Source: Diphasiastrum complanatum
Lineage: Eukaryota; Streptophyta; Lycopodiopsida; Lycopodiales; Lycopodiaceae
Assembly: GCA_029204225.1 (NCBI GenBank)
Contig: CM055098.1
Span: forward strand, 54,816,282-54,880,281
Direction of reading: 5' to 3'
Length of the DNA: 64,000 nt
The number at the start of each line of letters is the position of its first letter. The stretch's first letter is position 1. Of the stretch, positions 33,410 to 44,478 are shown piece after piece. Made by a program: the position numbers and the translations under genes. Under the pieces are notes generated by a model. That model was not told the DNA's origin. It searched no databases and was given only the letters and a program-made list of their open reading frames with translations.

Positions 33410-34140
33410 TGATCAATTGCTAATGCCATAACTTTTCAATCTTTCACAATAACCCAACAGACCAGTGTGTCCTTCACACAAAAACAATATAAGTTGTGTG
33501 ACTAATCTAAAATTTGGATGTTGCATTGAGCTTGGATCGATTGGATATAAACTTACATCAACTCATAGATCACAATGTTTCCTGTCTTCCATCCTCTGAT
33601 GGATGATTTGGTGAGCTGGTAAGGTGGATCCTTTCAGATTTTTTTTGGATAGTCGAGCATATTTTGTAGGAAGTTCAATATGGAGATGATACTTAGACAT
33701 CTTGATAATCGATCGATGAATCTAGTAAAAAACCGAATTGTTATATATCTTGCAAGGTATTAAAACTCGTCTTAATTGAAAAAAAATTTCAATTGCAAAA
33801 GTTTGAAATGACCTTGGCGCTCTTTTGGATCCAACACACTCCAGGTTTCTTGCTTTATATGCAAAATCAAAGCTTTGTAGTTATGAACAAAATACTTTTT
33901 CAATAGATGTGTGTTGAAATTGCAAAAGTTTGAAATAACCTTGCCACTCCTTTTGATCAACACACTCGATATTTTCTGAATTTCAAAAATTTAGATTCAC
34001 ATTGGCGCTCATTGTGATCCAATCTATTCAAAGTTTCTTGGATGATATTCAGATCGATAAGACCGTTTTTCTTTTATGTGAAAGCTATGAATAGATGGAA
34101 AGAAACTTTGATGTGCAATATGATTTGCATTTATATTGTT
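33410..34140 (-). repeat. No gene seen; three diverged direct repeats of 50-60 bp
   Basis: On the minus strand, the block GTGTGTTGATC...AAGGTTATTTCAAACTTTTGCAATT occurs near 33,960-33,915, 33,845-33,795 and, more diverged, 34,025-33,980. The remainder is AT-rich without supported coding. Confidence 0.5.
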
Positions 34141-34498
34141 AGTTAATGGTAGAAAATAGAATCTTGAAGTATGGACCCCACGCGTTGCAGCTATCTAACT
34201 TCCAGTTAACGACACACGTTACTAGTGAGGTCAAGTCATCGGAGTTGTGCAGGCTGCTAACCAAAAACTCGGTCGGAGTTTTAAAACCCGACAGTTTTCT
34301 CTCTCTTATGTGGCATTTCTTAGACAGCCCTTTTGGGCATTGAAACTCCTCTTATGTCCCCTATACATAGATGCATCTAGCTGATTCTGTAATCAATTAC
34401 TCTAACAAAAAATTCGACAAATCCTCTATTCATGGAATTGTTATTGATGACTCTACACATGCGTACACTATCCCAAACCTTGTACTAACTCCATTTAG
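34141..34498. other. No gene seen
   Basis: No motifs recognised. It may still belong to the LTR that starts at 34,816 on the minus strand. Confidence 0.35.
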
Positions 34499-34640
34499 TG
34501 TGTTATGGGCCTCACAAGGATATTAGTTGCTTTCGGGTCACATCCAGTATGACGTGGCATAACTAAAAGCTTGTTTCACTGGAGTACCGTGTATCCAAAA
34601 CTAGGAGTATATTGAATCCTATCTACCGGTCATGGACATA
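34499..34640 (-). repeat. Repeat of the TGTTATGTCCATG family, inverted
   Basis: The minus strand starts CGTGTTATGTCCATG and matches 39,531-39,680 on the plus strand (shared: TAGGATTCA, GGTACTCCAGT, TTTAGTTATGCC-like, CGTCAT-CTGGA, GGGC). Its ends are inverted (CGTGTTATG / CATAACACA). It is either an LTR piece or a small inverted-repeat element carried in LTRs. Confidence 0.55.
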
Positions 34641-35230
34641 ACACGAATGGTGTCGCGAACCATGTCTTCGAACTTGTGTGTAAGGTTCTTATCTGAAGCA
34701 AGTTCCCTTGTAAGTAACTAGGTTTGGGACTCTATCGCAGATTTTTGAAAAAAATAGCTGGTAGCTAATGCAATGGCAACTGATCTAATGGTTGAAGTGG
34801 AATTAGAATTCCAACACTCCCCCTCAATTCGACTTCAAAAGTTTAGATAATATTTAAATTTAACATCTTCTTAAATAGAAGATCTTTTTCTTCAGGCAAA
34901 ACTTTTGTAAAAATATCGACTACCATAAAATTTGTTGAACAGTATGTCAGCTCTACACATTTTAAGTATACTTTCTCTCAGACAAAATGAAATTGAATTT
35001 CTATATGTTTAGTTCTAGAGTGAAATCTAGGATTGAGAGTAAGTTGAATGCAGCTAATATTGTCGCATTAGATGGTATTCAGATTGTTCTGTTTGAAGTT
35101 CAGATCTTGAAAGAGAAGCCTCAACCATATGGCTTCTTTAGTTGCTTGTGTTATTGCTATATATTCGGCTTTAAGTGAGATTGACTTATGTTTTCTATTG
35201 TTCCAAGAAACTGGTGCAAACGATAGGTAG
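34641..35230 (-). mobile_element. Copia element 3' end (RNase H, polypurine tract, LTR start), minus strand
   Basis: Minus-strand translation from 35,220 shows W-N-N-R-K-H-K-S-I-S, E-Y-I-A-I, E-A-I-W-L-R, R-T-K-H-I-E-I and V-D-I-F-T-K-V-L-P, the classic Copia RNase H and polyprotein tail. A polypurine tract GAGGGGGAG (34,817-34,825) is followed by TGTTGGAATTC (34,816 downwards), the LTR start. The far LTR end was not fixed. Confidence 0.75.
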
Positions 35231-35585
35231 AAGTAAGAAAAAAACAGTTCATGTCACATGTCATGCATGTTTGATAGACATTAATTCAGTAAGATTAGGA
35301 ATCAAACAGTGATTTGATTTTTTGATTTTGATTACCTAAATACTAACAGTGCTTTAACAAATTTTTAAGTTATGTAATTTTTTTAAATATAAAAAATTCA
35401 AAATCCAAATGTTCAAAATTTTTAGTTTTTTTTTTCAGTTTCTTGAATTATCTATGAAATGTACTAAAATTAGTGAATTGACCATACTAGAGTCAATTTT
35501 AGTCATATTTTGGTCAACTATACTTCACTAATAGTTTATCAAATATTAACTAATTTTAGTAATTTTCAGGAATAGATAAATCAAG
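35231..35585. other. No gene seen; possible leader of the Gypsy gag below
   Basis: AT-rich, repetitive phrases (AATTTTAGT, CACTAATA). Lies directly before a gag start codon and may be part of that element's leader. Confidence 0.35.
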
Positions 35586-36240
35586 ATGGCCAAAGAAACT
35601 TCAAATCAAGTTGCAAATCTAGGTGAACCATCCTATATGGTGATTTGCCAGCAGTTGAGTATGGCACTCAACGATATGAATAATCAGAATCAGATGAGAG
35701 ATCAGCAAATGGAACTTCTTCAGGTCAAATTGTTATCTTCGCCCAATCTCGGTTTTCAACTGGAGATTTATTCGGGAGAGAAGAAGGAGAAGAAACCTGA
35801 AGTCGTCAAAGATTGGCTCGTTAAGTGGAGCAGTTACTTCAACCTGCATAAAGTTTCAGATGAGAAGAAATTGAAAGTGTTGTGTTGTTCTTACGCGACA
35901 AAGCGTCATTGTGGGGGCAAGATTTACCGGTGAAGCCAACTACTTGGGATGCTTTTGTGAAAGTCTTTAAAAATCCTTTCATGATAGCTGATGACATTGA
36001 CTACTACCTGAAATTTGTGAACTGCAAAATGGGTACAAAGAGCTTGGACTCTTATATCCAAGAATTCATGGACCTATGGAATAGGGTTCCATCATTCGAT
36101 GCAAAGTTGGCACTTTGCCAACCGACTATCAAAACAAATGCAGGCAAAATGTGCTTTAAAGCCTTGAGGATGCATTTCGAATTTCGAAAGCATACGATTC
36201 CACAGTGGTCCACAACGGTGGCACATTAGAGTTTTTGCCC
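35586..36240 (+). mobile_element. Gypsy-type gag fragment, plus strand
   Basis: Frames from 35,586 on show a short coiled-coil start (M-N-N-Q-N-Q-M-R-D-Q-Q) and then a retrotransposon gag domain: V-K-D-W-L-V-K-W-S-S-Y-F, K-A-S-L-W, T-W-D-A-F-V-K-V-F and S-L-D-S-Y-I-Q-E-F-M-D-L. The W/F-rich layout is that of Ty3 gag. No zinc knuckle or pol follows. Broken; a fossil. Confidence 0.7.
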
Positions 36241-36419
36241 AAATTCTTTTTCATTTCTGCCCACACTATTTTTGATGCTTAACCATTCTATGTATATTAT
36301 CATTTCTAATTAATTGAAAATAGCACAACTTTTGAACCATAGCTTCAATTGAGACAAAAATTAACCGTTGGAAAGTGATCGACAAGAGCTTTCCAACAAT
36401 ACCTACATGACCTACTTCC

Positions 36420-36523
36420 GAGCTACCGATTAAAAGTTATGGCCGGTCAAAGTTTTCTAAAAAACATCAAATATCGCTTGTGTGCGGAAACTTTGACCGG
36501 CCATAACTTTTGAAGGGTAGCTC
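36420..36523. ncRNA. Near-perfect hairpin (about 34 pairs, 32 nt loop), function unknown
   Basis: The 24 bases 36,432-36,455 are perfectly complementary to 36,488-36,511 (core GGCCGGTCAAAG / CTTTGACCGGCC). After two mismatched positions, eight more pairs follow (GAGCTACC with GGTAGCTC), giving a stem spanning 36,420-36,523. Length, stem and loop are compatible with a plant miRNA precursor, but also with a fold-back transposon or a recent inverted duplication. No terminal repeats or target duplications were seen. No expression evidence is available. Confidence 0.45.
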
Positions 36524-36540
36524 AAAGAACATTGCATCAC

Positions 36541-37339
36541 ATTTGCAATTACACTATCATTGAGAGGTAAAGGTTCTTCATCCTTGTTTGTCTCAATGTT
36601 GTGCACCATATACTACCACTAGCATGATTTGAATGAAAAAAATGCTTATGGGCGAGAGGAATTGTAGAATTATTATTATCATTTATGGTTAGAACCTCAA
36701 TTGACATGTCTAGTTGAATGAATGTCCAATGAGTTATTATGATGATGCCCAAGATGAGTATAAGCATGGCCATGTCTTACCAATTCAAGCTATTAACCTT
36801 CTTCATGGAGTTTAAAGAGACCAATTGTTCAGCTTGTTGGGTGTAAGTATGTTTGATGATCTTTTTCTACCAATCATTCAATCGTTTATACATGAGCTTT
36901 TGATTTGATGTACTTCTACCTTGATGGGGTGTAAGTCTGTTCAGCTTTGATAGTGTGGGTTATAAAACCATGAGTAGTGCAACTTATAGTAAGTTGAAGT
37001 GCTGCTAGACGATGAAAGCACCAAAATTGTCTATTGGTTTGGTCTCTTAAACAAGTGAAGCCTCACGGACAACCTTGAAAAGTTGACAGTTTAGAAAAGA
37101 TCTTAGGCCTAAGTTCAAGGTGGGTGTTTGAGTTTGAGTTTGGTATATAATCACATGCTTGTGTTGTTTGAAGAATGTTTTAATAGATTCAACAAGTAAG
37201 TTATTCTCAAGTGAAATGAACCAATTGGACCTTAAAAGGAGGAAAGTGGTTTTGGCACCAACTATAAAGATGGCACAAGGCTTCCATGAATATGTGAAAA
37301 CGTGTCTCACTTTCTAACAAGAAAATGTGGAACTAGTTA
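36541..37339. other. No gene seen
   Basis: Unassigned AT-rich sequence between the hairpin and a degenerate Gypsy integrase fragment. Probably decayed Gypsy pol sequence. Confidence 0.35.
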
Positions 37340-37560
37340 CCTTAACTTTTTAGAACTACCACTACATGTACTAAGAGGCCCATTGGAATTTTTGAGCATT
37401 CACTTTATAGTGATCTACCAAACTGACATTGGTTTGATTATATCTTGTTAGTGTTTGATTGACTTATTAAGCAAGCTCACTTTGTCTATACAAAGAAGAT
37501 GGTGAATGTCGAGAGAGTTGACAACCTATAATTCAAGCATGTGTATTAGTATCAGAATTT
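37340..37560 (+). mobile_element. Degenerate Gypsy integrase fragment, plus strand
   Basis: Plus-strand translation contains P-R-G-P-L-E-F-L-S-I-H-F and L-I-D-L-L-S-K-L-T-like blocks corresponding to the integrase core (P-x-G-P-W-E-x-x-S-x-D-F and D-R-L-S-K). The end of it (from 37,494) is shared with 53,630 onward. An old fossil. Confidence 0.55.
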
Positions 37561-38113
37561 TGTAACAATATTGAAACTAATTTTGTGGAAAATTCTAAAC
37601 TTGCTTGTTTTGGCCCCCAACCTTTCCTTTTAAGTTCATGCAATTCATGGGTTTTACATAAGTAAATGTTGTTGAACACTTTTCACTAGCATGGTGGATT
37701 ATGCTTGGACATGGTAGCTTGAGGCTTTCTAAATTTTGTTAAAAAGATTAATGGATCAAACCCTTGCCTTGTAGCTTAGGAAACATTGGCCTTGATGAGG
37801 ACACCAAACTTCTCAAAGGTGGAGAGGATGTTGTAGAGTTTGCTAGGGTGTTCCAATATGCTCCCAGAAGACTTATCTTCGTTAGAAAATTTTGTTTCTA
37901 TTGACATTATGGTAAACATTTTCACTATATGTTTTATTTACTTTTAATTATGGTTCTGTGTAACTATGCAGGTAGACGTGCCCTTTTTGGAGCCCCCTAC
38001 ATAAAGCAAATTTCAAAATTTCGAACCTTCCACCAAATTGTCATGACATCCAATGAGAGATTGCCACATAAGCATGGACCCTTTTGGCACAATGTTCATG
38101 CATACAACCAATG
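37494..38113 (+). repeat. Duplicated block A1 (matches 53,630-54,690)
   Basis: Shared phrases with 53,630-53,945 and 54,563-54,690: GAATGTCGAGAG, CCTTGTAGCTTAG, CATTGGCCTT, GATGAGGACACCAA, AGAAAATTTTGTTT, and GGCA-AATGTTCATGCATACAACCAATGA at the end. The other copy contains about 0.6 kb of extra sequence (53,952-54,562) with a Copia fragment. Confidence 0.7.
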
Positions 38114-38929
38114 ATTTCAAGTAAAGTGAGGTACCTGCAATTGTTGCGCCCCACTTTTTAGGCCTAATTAATGACCCAAGCGCTACTTATCTTGTATACG
38201 TTGTGTGTATTTGGGATTTTGGCTTTTTGACGTTTTTTTAAACTATAAGGTTTATTTTTTTGGTGTTTTTCGTGAATCAATTCATATATAATTGTAATTG
38301 GTTTGGTCTTGCAAAAAAGAAAATCAAACATTTGTATTGAATTTGATTTGATTTTTAAGCTTTTACTACTACAAAATTTTGCCCTAATATTTTTCACATG
38401 AAGGAGACTTTTGAAGTTGTGTAATATGCACCGAATTCTAAAAGCATATTAAAAATTCCTTATTGTAGCTGGAAATGACTAGTGCCACACAACACCATCT
38501 AAGTGGTTAAAAGACCTTAGATTTTGCCACCACTTCGAAGCTATGAATTAGCACTTTACACACAATGTTGAATACATAAAAATTGGTTTAAGATGCTCCT
38601 TTATGTATGTCTGTAATAATCACATGTGGGTATTTCTACCCCTTTTTTTCAAATTGCTTCAAAAGCAGAATGTGCAAAAATTAACCATGTCATGACGGAG
38701 GAGAAAAGTGAGATGGAAGGGCAAGCAAAGATGGGGGAGGAGAGGGGGTAGTGGTGGAGCACCCACCCACCACCCTTGGATGGTGTCTGCACCATCATTG
38801 GCATGCCCGATGGTGTGGAATACGCTCACCACCTCCCAAAGTGGAAGGCCCTCACCCACCCCCTCCTAGAGTGGAACTCCTTGAGACATGGCCTCCTCCC
38901 TTCCCTCCCACGTTAAAGAGTCCATGTTC
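38114..38929. other. No gene seen
   Basis: AT-rich, followed by a GC-richer patch (38,700-38,900) with proline-like CCACCACC phrases that partly recur near 56,040-56,080 (CACCCTTGGATGGTGT). No supported coding. Confidence 0.4.
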
Positions 38930-39312
38930 ATGGCACATGGAGTCCACAACCTTTACAATTAGAATACATGCTGATTAATTACTAAGTCTTCTTAACTACT
39001 AACTCTACCCTCGGCTTAACTAAGAACTAATTGCTCACTCCTAGTTAGTACTTTTAACTTTTTCTCTCGAAATTTGAATCTCTAAGTTTTCATGTGTCTG
39101 ACTCATTCTTTCTTTTCTTTCAAAGGAGGTTCAAGAATTTGGAGTTTGCAAAGCATTGAGCTGAGAATGCAGCCACCATTGCTGCTTTTCCTTCTCTTCT
39201 TGGAAGTAATCAAAAGCTCACAGATACAAGCTACAGCCCATCACGTTGCTCCTTCCTAGCATGCATGCCATGTTAATGTGTCGGTATATTGCAGTAGTGT
39301 CTGCTACTTAAC
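38930..39312 (+). repeat. Orphan copy of the distal upstream flank of C2 gene 3
   Basis: Matches 55,925-56,465: GGAGTCCA-A-CCTTTACAATT, CTCGGCTTAACT, TTAGTACTTTTAACTTTTTC, CTTTCTTTTCTTTC-AAGGAGGTTC, ATGCAGCC, AGCTCACAGATACA and GTAGTGTCTGCTACTTAA. It stops at 39,312, where antisense Copia sequence begins, so any C2 gene that followed is absent. Confidence 0.75.
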
Positions 39313-39528
39313 GTCCATTTGTTGGATCTTCCAACCATGAAAGTAGAAATAGCAATGATAGAATGTATAGTTACCATCTTAGCTATAGGTGCGAAGGTTT
39401 TCTCAAAATCAATGCATTTTGGCTGCTCAAATCCTCTCGCAACCAACCGTGCTTTGTACTTGTTGAGTTGCCCATCTGCTCCATATTTGATCTTACCATA
39501 TCTCAGATACTTGTTTAAGGGAGGAAGA
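39313..39528 (-). mobile_element. Copia RT start fragment, minus strand
   Basis: Minus-strand translation: K-Y-K-A-R-L-V-A-R-G-F-E-Q and F-E-K-T-F-A-P-I-A-K-M, the conserved beginning of Copia RT. It is short and cut at both ends. Confidence 0.7.
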
Positions 39529-39990
39529 ATGTTATGTCCATGTCCTATATATAGGATTCAGAATAATCCTAGACTTGGATAGCCGGTACTCCAGTCTATA
39601 AGGTTATTAGTTATGCCCCGTCATTCTGGACTTGGTCGATAATGTAATTAATGATCTTATGAGGGCTCAGACCTATAATTGGACTTTGGAGCACTTGCAT
39701 GGTGTTTGAGTGCTTATATTTGGGTTGTATGGGATCCTAAGAGGAATATTCTCTCTCCAAAGGAGACTTACATACTAGTGGAAACTCGCCCATCTCCCCA
39801 TATAATTTCCTTATTCCTGAGGCCAGGATCCTCTCCTCTCTTGTATTCATCACCCCATGGCTTGGGGGTGAAGTGGTTAGGGTATTGACTAGCCATTTCT
39901 AGTTGGTTGGGTGGTTTTGCTCCACAGATGTCCTTTTGGTTGCATGTGACAAGATCTAGGTAGATGTTCATGTGGTGATCCTTATACATA
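39529..39990 (+). repeat. Copia-type LTR fragment (TGTTATGTCCATG family)
   Basis: A purine tract AAGGGAGGAAG (39,517-39,528) precedes TGTTATGTCCATG, as at a polypurine tract/LTR junction. The later part matches 52,640-53,000 (TTGGTTGGGTGGTTTTGCTCCACA, TTTTGGTTGCATG-GACAAGATCT). The first part matches 34,499-34,640 inverted. Confidence 0.6.
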
Positions 39991-40249
39991 AATTATGATA
40001 TTGTGCTAATAATATATGTCGGATCAAGTCTGGTGCACACCATTGCGTATGTTAATGACCCAATCAAGGATTGGTATGGAAAGTTTTTCATGTTGAAGGA
40101 CACATTCTTATTGGGATTGAATCTGGGATCCATTGGTGAATCAATTGGTTTTAATTCGAATGTTGTGCAAATACCTTCGTTGGCTTATAAAGAATGTCTT
40201 CTTGGCTTGATCTCAAAGGATTTGAATACCAAATAGATAGTGAACTAGT
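39991..40249. other. Unassigned
   Basis: Plus-strand frame at 40,003-40,236 does not match a known domain in my reading. Probably transposon leader. Confidence 0.3.
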
Positions 40250-41760
40250 CCTAGATCTATCTTGTCAAATTCTTTAGAAAGATTTGACTTCGTATTCTCT
40301 AACAGAGAATTAGAATTACTTAAGGGCAAACAGTCATCTACATAAAGTGCAATAATTATGTATAATGGACCTTCACTTTAATATAGACATTCGAGTCAGT
40401 AGCATTTGAATGAAATCCGATATCCAATAAATAGTTGTTGATTCATTAATGAAATTAGGCTCTAAGTGCCTGCTTGAGCCCATAAAGACCTTTTTGAATC
40501 TTGCAGACTCGATGTTCATAACCTTCGACAATGTACCCTTTGAGATGATGCATATAGATATCCTCATGGATGAAACCATTCAAAAATGCAGATTGTACAT
40601 CCATCTAATGTACCTCGATGTCCTCTACTACTAGAATTGCCAATAAGATTCGAATTATTGCTAGCTTGATGACAAGACTAAAAATATTTCTATGGTCGAT
40701 ACCTGGTACTTGTGAGTAACCTTTGGCTACAAGTCTTAAAGCAAGTGTAGACCTCTCTGGTGGATGCATCATTCAAGTAGATCTTTGAACATTTGGACGT
40801 TCATCATGATCTGACTCAGAAGAAGAATGACAAGGTGCAGAGTGGAAGGTATCAAGACAGAGTTGTCTTTGATACTAGAGTCGATAGTTCGTCATTTGAA
40901 CCAGCAATGAAGTCATGTTTTTCCATTTTGAAATCGTGAAATTTGTCTTCTAGGAAGACTACATCTCCTAATAAGTGTCTTTATAAATTCAAGATCAAAG
41001 ACCTTTTAGGCCTCATGATCTGATGGATATGCAAGGAATATAGGCTTGGAGCTGGGTCGAGTTTCTTTTTTAGGTCCAAAAGTATTTGGGCATAGCATAC
41101 ACATCCGAAGACTCGTAGGTGGTCTATGGATGGCTTTGAACCTTACCAAACCTCCTCAAGGGTTTTGTTGTTGACGGCCTTGGTACTACAACGATTGTAA
41201 ATGTAACAAGTTGTTGCGATTGCTTCTACCCAAAACTTGTTTGGAAGATTAGTAGCAATTAACATGGATCTGGCAGACTCGACAGTTTGATTTTTTCTTT
41301 CGGCTACTCCATTCTGCTATGAAGTATATCTAATTTGTTCTTGATGAACATGACAATAGTTCTAAGAAAATAATCATCGATAAATGTAATGAAATACATC
41401 GATCCATCTAAGGTCTGCTTCTGGCCACCGAGATTGCAGTGAATAAGATCCTGAATGCCTTAAGTTCTATGAGCTTGGACTTTGGGAAATCTTGACTTGC
41501 ATGCTTGTCAAGAATACAAATTTGTGTCAGTGAGGACTTGCCAAGAATACAAGTTTCACAAGTCTGTGTCGGTGAGGACTTGTTAAATGTCTAAACCTTA
41601 AACAAGTTTGTTGCAGAACATATAAGTGATAGTTCTCATATGCAGATGTCCAAGGCGTTGGTGCCATAGAACATTCTTGACGGATGAAGGTGTAGATCTT
41701 GAGAAAAAATTCCGGTTTGTAATAGTATTGGATACTCATTACTGACTTTTCTGAATCATT
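40250..41760 (-). mobile_element. Copia element, minus strand (pre-integrase, integrase, RT)
   Basis: Minus-strand translations show, from right to left, the pre-integrase block (L-W-H-Q-R-L-G-H-L near 41,660), integrase (N-G-V-A-E-R-K near 41,310, A-T-T-C-Y-I-Y-N-R), and RT (M-D-V-Q-S-A-F-L-N-G near 40,590, Y-G-L-K-Q-A near 40,480, L-Y-V-D-D near 40,360). A 60 bp partial duplication (GAGGACTTGCCAAGAATACAA-like) sits at 41,490-41,590. Many breaks; a fossil. Confidence 0.8.
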
Positions 41761-42324
41761 GGCATCTTATACATTGTCTCCTGGAAACCTTTTAATCGAA
41801 ATTATGGAAATTCTTTTAAAAGGGGGAGAAGAAATGGTAGGAATAAGACTTGCATGGGATCAACCAGTTGCATAGATTTCTTTTAAGGAATCTAGTATGT
41901 GTGCAAAGGTGGAACTGTCCAGTGGGAATAGAAATCCTCTCTAGTGATTGTTTTGAATAATCTGGAACTAGAGGAGTTGTTGGGAGTAATGAGCTGTGAG
42001 ATATTCATGAATATGGTAGTGGTGGTGAAGATTAAATTAAGGTTCACTGATCAGTTTGCCAAGTACCATTTTGTTATGGATTTAATCAGATGGAATAAAG
42101 CTTTAATCTTAACATTATGTCCAAATATGTTTGCATAAGTTGGCCTAATCTTGGTTTGAATACTAAGATCTCTGGTAGGCTGATTGGGTGAAGGAATTTT
42201 GTAAGTAAGAGTTAGATGGTTGGAAAACTTGATGTGGAATTATTCACTTCATAGATTTCTGAGATATGTTATTTACTCATGAGAAATAGAGTTCTTTTGT
42301 AGCTAAGTTGCAAGATTCTCAATG
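41761..42324. other. No gene seen
   Basis: No motif recognised; probably decayed gag or leader of the Copia element to the left. Confidence 0.35.
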
Positions 42325-43209
42325 AGTTATGTGAGTAACATATGCGGATTATGGATATCTGCCAGATTATAGCCTATGTTTATGTATAGGAACATAGTTG
42401 GATATGTTGGTATTTAATCCTAATCTTGTGGATTTGCTATGTGTTTCCTATGTATAGAGTTTATATCATATACTTAAACTAGTCAGAGTACTTAGACATA
42501 TGAACAAGTAATGTGCGGAATAGTTACTTGCAGGTTAATGGTTCTTTTGGTGGAAAAGATAATTCATTAACTTAGTTATGTTTTAGAAAAGGATCTAAAT
42601 GTGGTGTTATACTAGTATAATTGAGATCTGCACCTAGACATTTAAGATTTTTTAATCATTTGCAGTTGACTTGAGTAATTGGATTACTCATGTTTAGAAG
42701 TTAATTGGCTAAATAAGTAGTGTGAAGAAAATTCACTAGGAACTATTTATTTTGATCTATATTGCTTATAAGACACATGATTTGTGACTCATCATGATTC
42801 ATCTATGAGATTTGTGTGCATTGAATATAGAAGATTCTTGATATAGAATATTTCTTGAAGGAGAAATATATCCTAAGTTATTGACTATATCCCAGTGAGC
42901 TCATATTGGATGACAGAGTTTAACTAATATCAAGGATAATCACTAAATTCAGCAAAACTTTGTAATCTCTAGATGTTGTTCTAAGTGATTGTATAAAGTT
43001 TATGTTGTTAAAGATGGATGTTAGAATGGTCTTTAATTACTTGATTGATTATAGAATTTGAAACTCGTAATCTGGTTAAGAATCGAGTTGAAAGAATATT
43101 CTTGGAATCCAGTAATTTTCCTTGAGGAAAAGATTGCATAATGATTCTTATATACCCTGAGTGATATGTTGTACATATACTCCAGAATCTTTCAATGATT
43201 TAGTATGGT
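42325..43209 (+). repeat. Dispersed non-coding repeat, inverted relative to 0.35-1.5 kb
   Basis: Aligns best over 42,325-42,920 with the minus strand of 1,500-900. Followed on the same strand by a Copia RT start, so probably part of that Copia family's non-coding sequence. Confidence 0.5.
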
Positions 43210-43440
43210 TTTGAAAAAGTCAAAAGCCAAGGAGAACATCAAGAGAAAGACAAGTACCTTCAAGGCACACATATGATCAAAAGGGTAAGCAAGTAGTTTC
43301 TGGAAATTATGTTGCTTTCCTAACCTCTTTGGATGAGCCTACAAGTGTAGATCAAGCAAGGAAAGAAGAGGAGTGGATCCAACCAATGGATCTTGAGTAT
43401 CGATCTCTTATGAAAAGTGGAACATCTTTTGGAGGACCTT
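43210..43440 (+). mobile_element. Copia fragment, start of RT, plus strand
   Basis: Plus-strand translation: S-F-L-T-S-L-D-E-P-T-S-V-D-Q-A, then E-W-I-Q-P-M-D-L-E-Y-R-S-L-M-K, corresponding to the E-A-x-x-W-x-x-A-M-x-x-E-x-x-S-L block before RT. Short and truncated. Confidence 0.7.
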
Positions 43441-43914
43441 CTTGTGTACATGGAGCTAGTGGATGGATGTTATCTTGCTGTAAAGTCATGTACATAGTGA
43501 ACTAGCTTGAGATTGCCAATGAGCTCCAAAAATTTTCTATCTTCTCACTATGGGAGCTTGGAATACATAGCAAATTCGACTTCCTTCTTGAAGTTAGGTG
43601 GATTTCCAGCATGTAATAAGGAATTTAACTCACCTTTCTTGCCCTAAAATGAAACCCTAGCCTAGATCCTAGAGTTATGCTTGGTAGGTAGCTAGTTGGT
43701 CAAATTTTCACCTTAAACTTAGTTGTAGGTCCTATAAAGTAGGGATGACCACCAAATAGACATGACCAACTCTCTTGAATTGACCTAACCTACATTAGGA
43801 TGGGTTTTCCATGTGGCATCATGGCCTCACATGTGCGAGACCCACTTGTGACACTATTCTACATGGTTTTTGATCAAGCTAGATTTGCCAATTTTTGGCA
43901 ATTCTTCACAAGAC
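43441..43914. other. No gene seen
   Basis: No supported features. Confidence 0.35.
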
Positions 43915-44478
43915 ATAATAATCTGGTATTTGGAATCCCTTGTAAATCCGCAGATGGATGACGTGACACTCCTTGGATTTTTGGCCTTTTCCTTTAGTTA
44001 AGGGCAACCTTCGACATTTGTAGGACACCTTCGCAATTTTAAAGACAAGTGTCGCATTTTTCGCCTATCATAAACTGCATGTAAAAATGTAGTGTCATGT
44101 TTTGCCCTAATTGTCGTCTGTCAGAAACTGCATGTAAAAATGCAGCGTCGTATTTTGCCCTAGTTGTTGCCTGTCAGAAACTGCATGTAAAAATGCAATG
44201 TCACATTTTTTGCAAAAATTGTCGCTTTTATAGAAGTGCCTAAATGGCCCAAAAACAACTTACATAAGTGTCTCTAAACACTTAGTTGCTCGGGAAGGTA
44301 AAAGGAAGCGAAAGTGTCAGGTGTCGGGTTTTTCGCCTGTGGAAAAACCTGAGTAAAAATGCAGACTGTAGCGACAATCAGTTCAAATATGCAGGCTATT
44401 GAAAAACAGTTCATTTTCTGCAAATTTCATTTGAGAGAGTCAAAATCAGAGAAGGAAGAAGGGATGTTGGGATGAGTC
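43915..44478 (+). repeat. Repeat with CGACA-rich sequence, inverted copy at 61,966-62,450
   Basis: The whole block matches the minus strand of 61,966-62,450 (TTTGGAATCCCTTGTAAAT, GATGGA, TAGTTAAGG, GTGGAAAAACCTG, GCAGACTGTAGCGACAATCAG). It ends with a purine tract (GAAGGAAGAAGGGA) followed by TGTTGGGATGAGT, which looks like a polypurine tract and LTR start. Inside lies a 53 bp tandem repeat (units at 44,072, 44,125 and 44,178), absent or single in the other copy. Confidence 0.65.
44072..44230 (+). repeat. 53 bp tandem repeat, three units
   Basis: Each unit starts AAACTGCATGTAAAAATG and ends in a TGTCG/CTGTCAG phrase. Three units at a spacing of exactly 53 bp, with a few differences each. Confidence 0.8.

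Noticed and set aside
39529-39990. Complete LTR with both ends
   Set aside because: The left end is supported by a purine tract and TG, but no CA end followed by a primer site was found.
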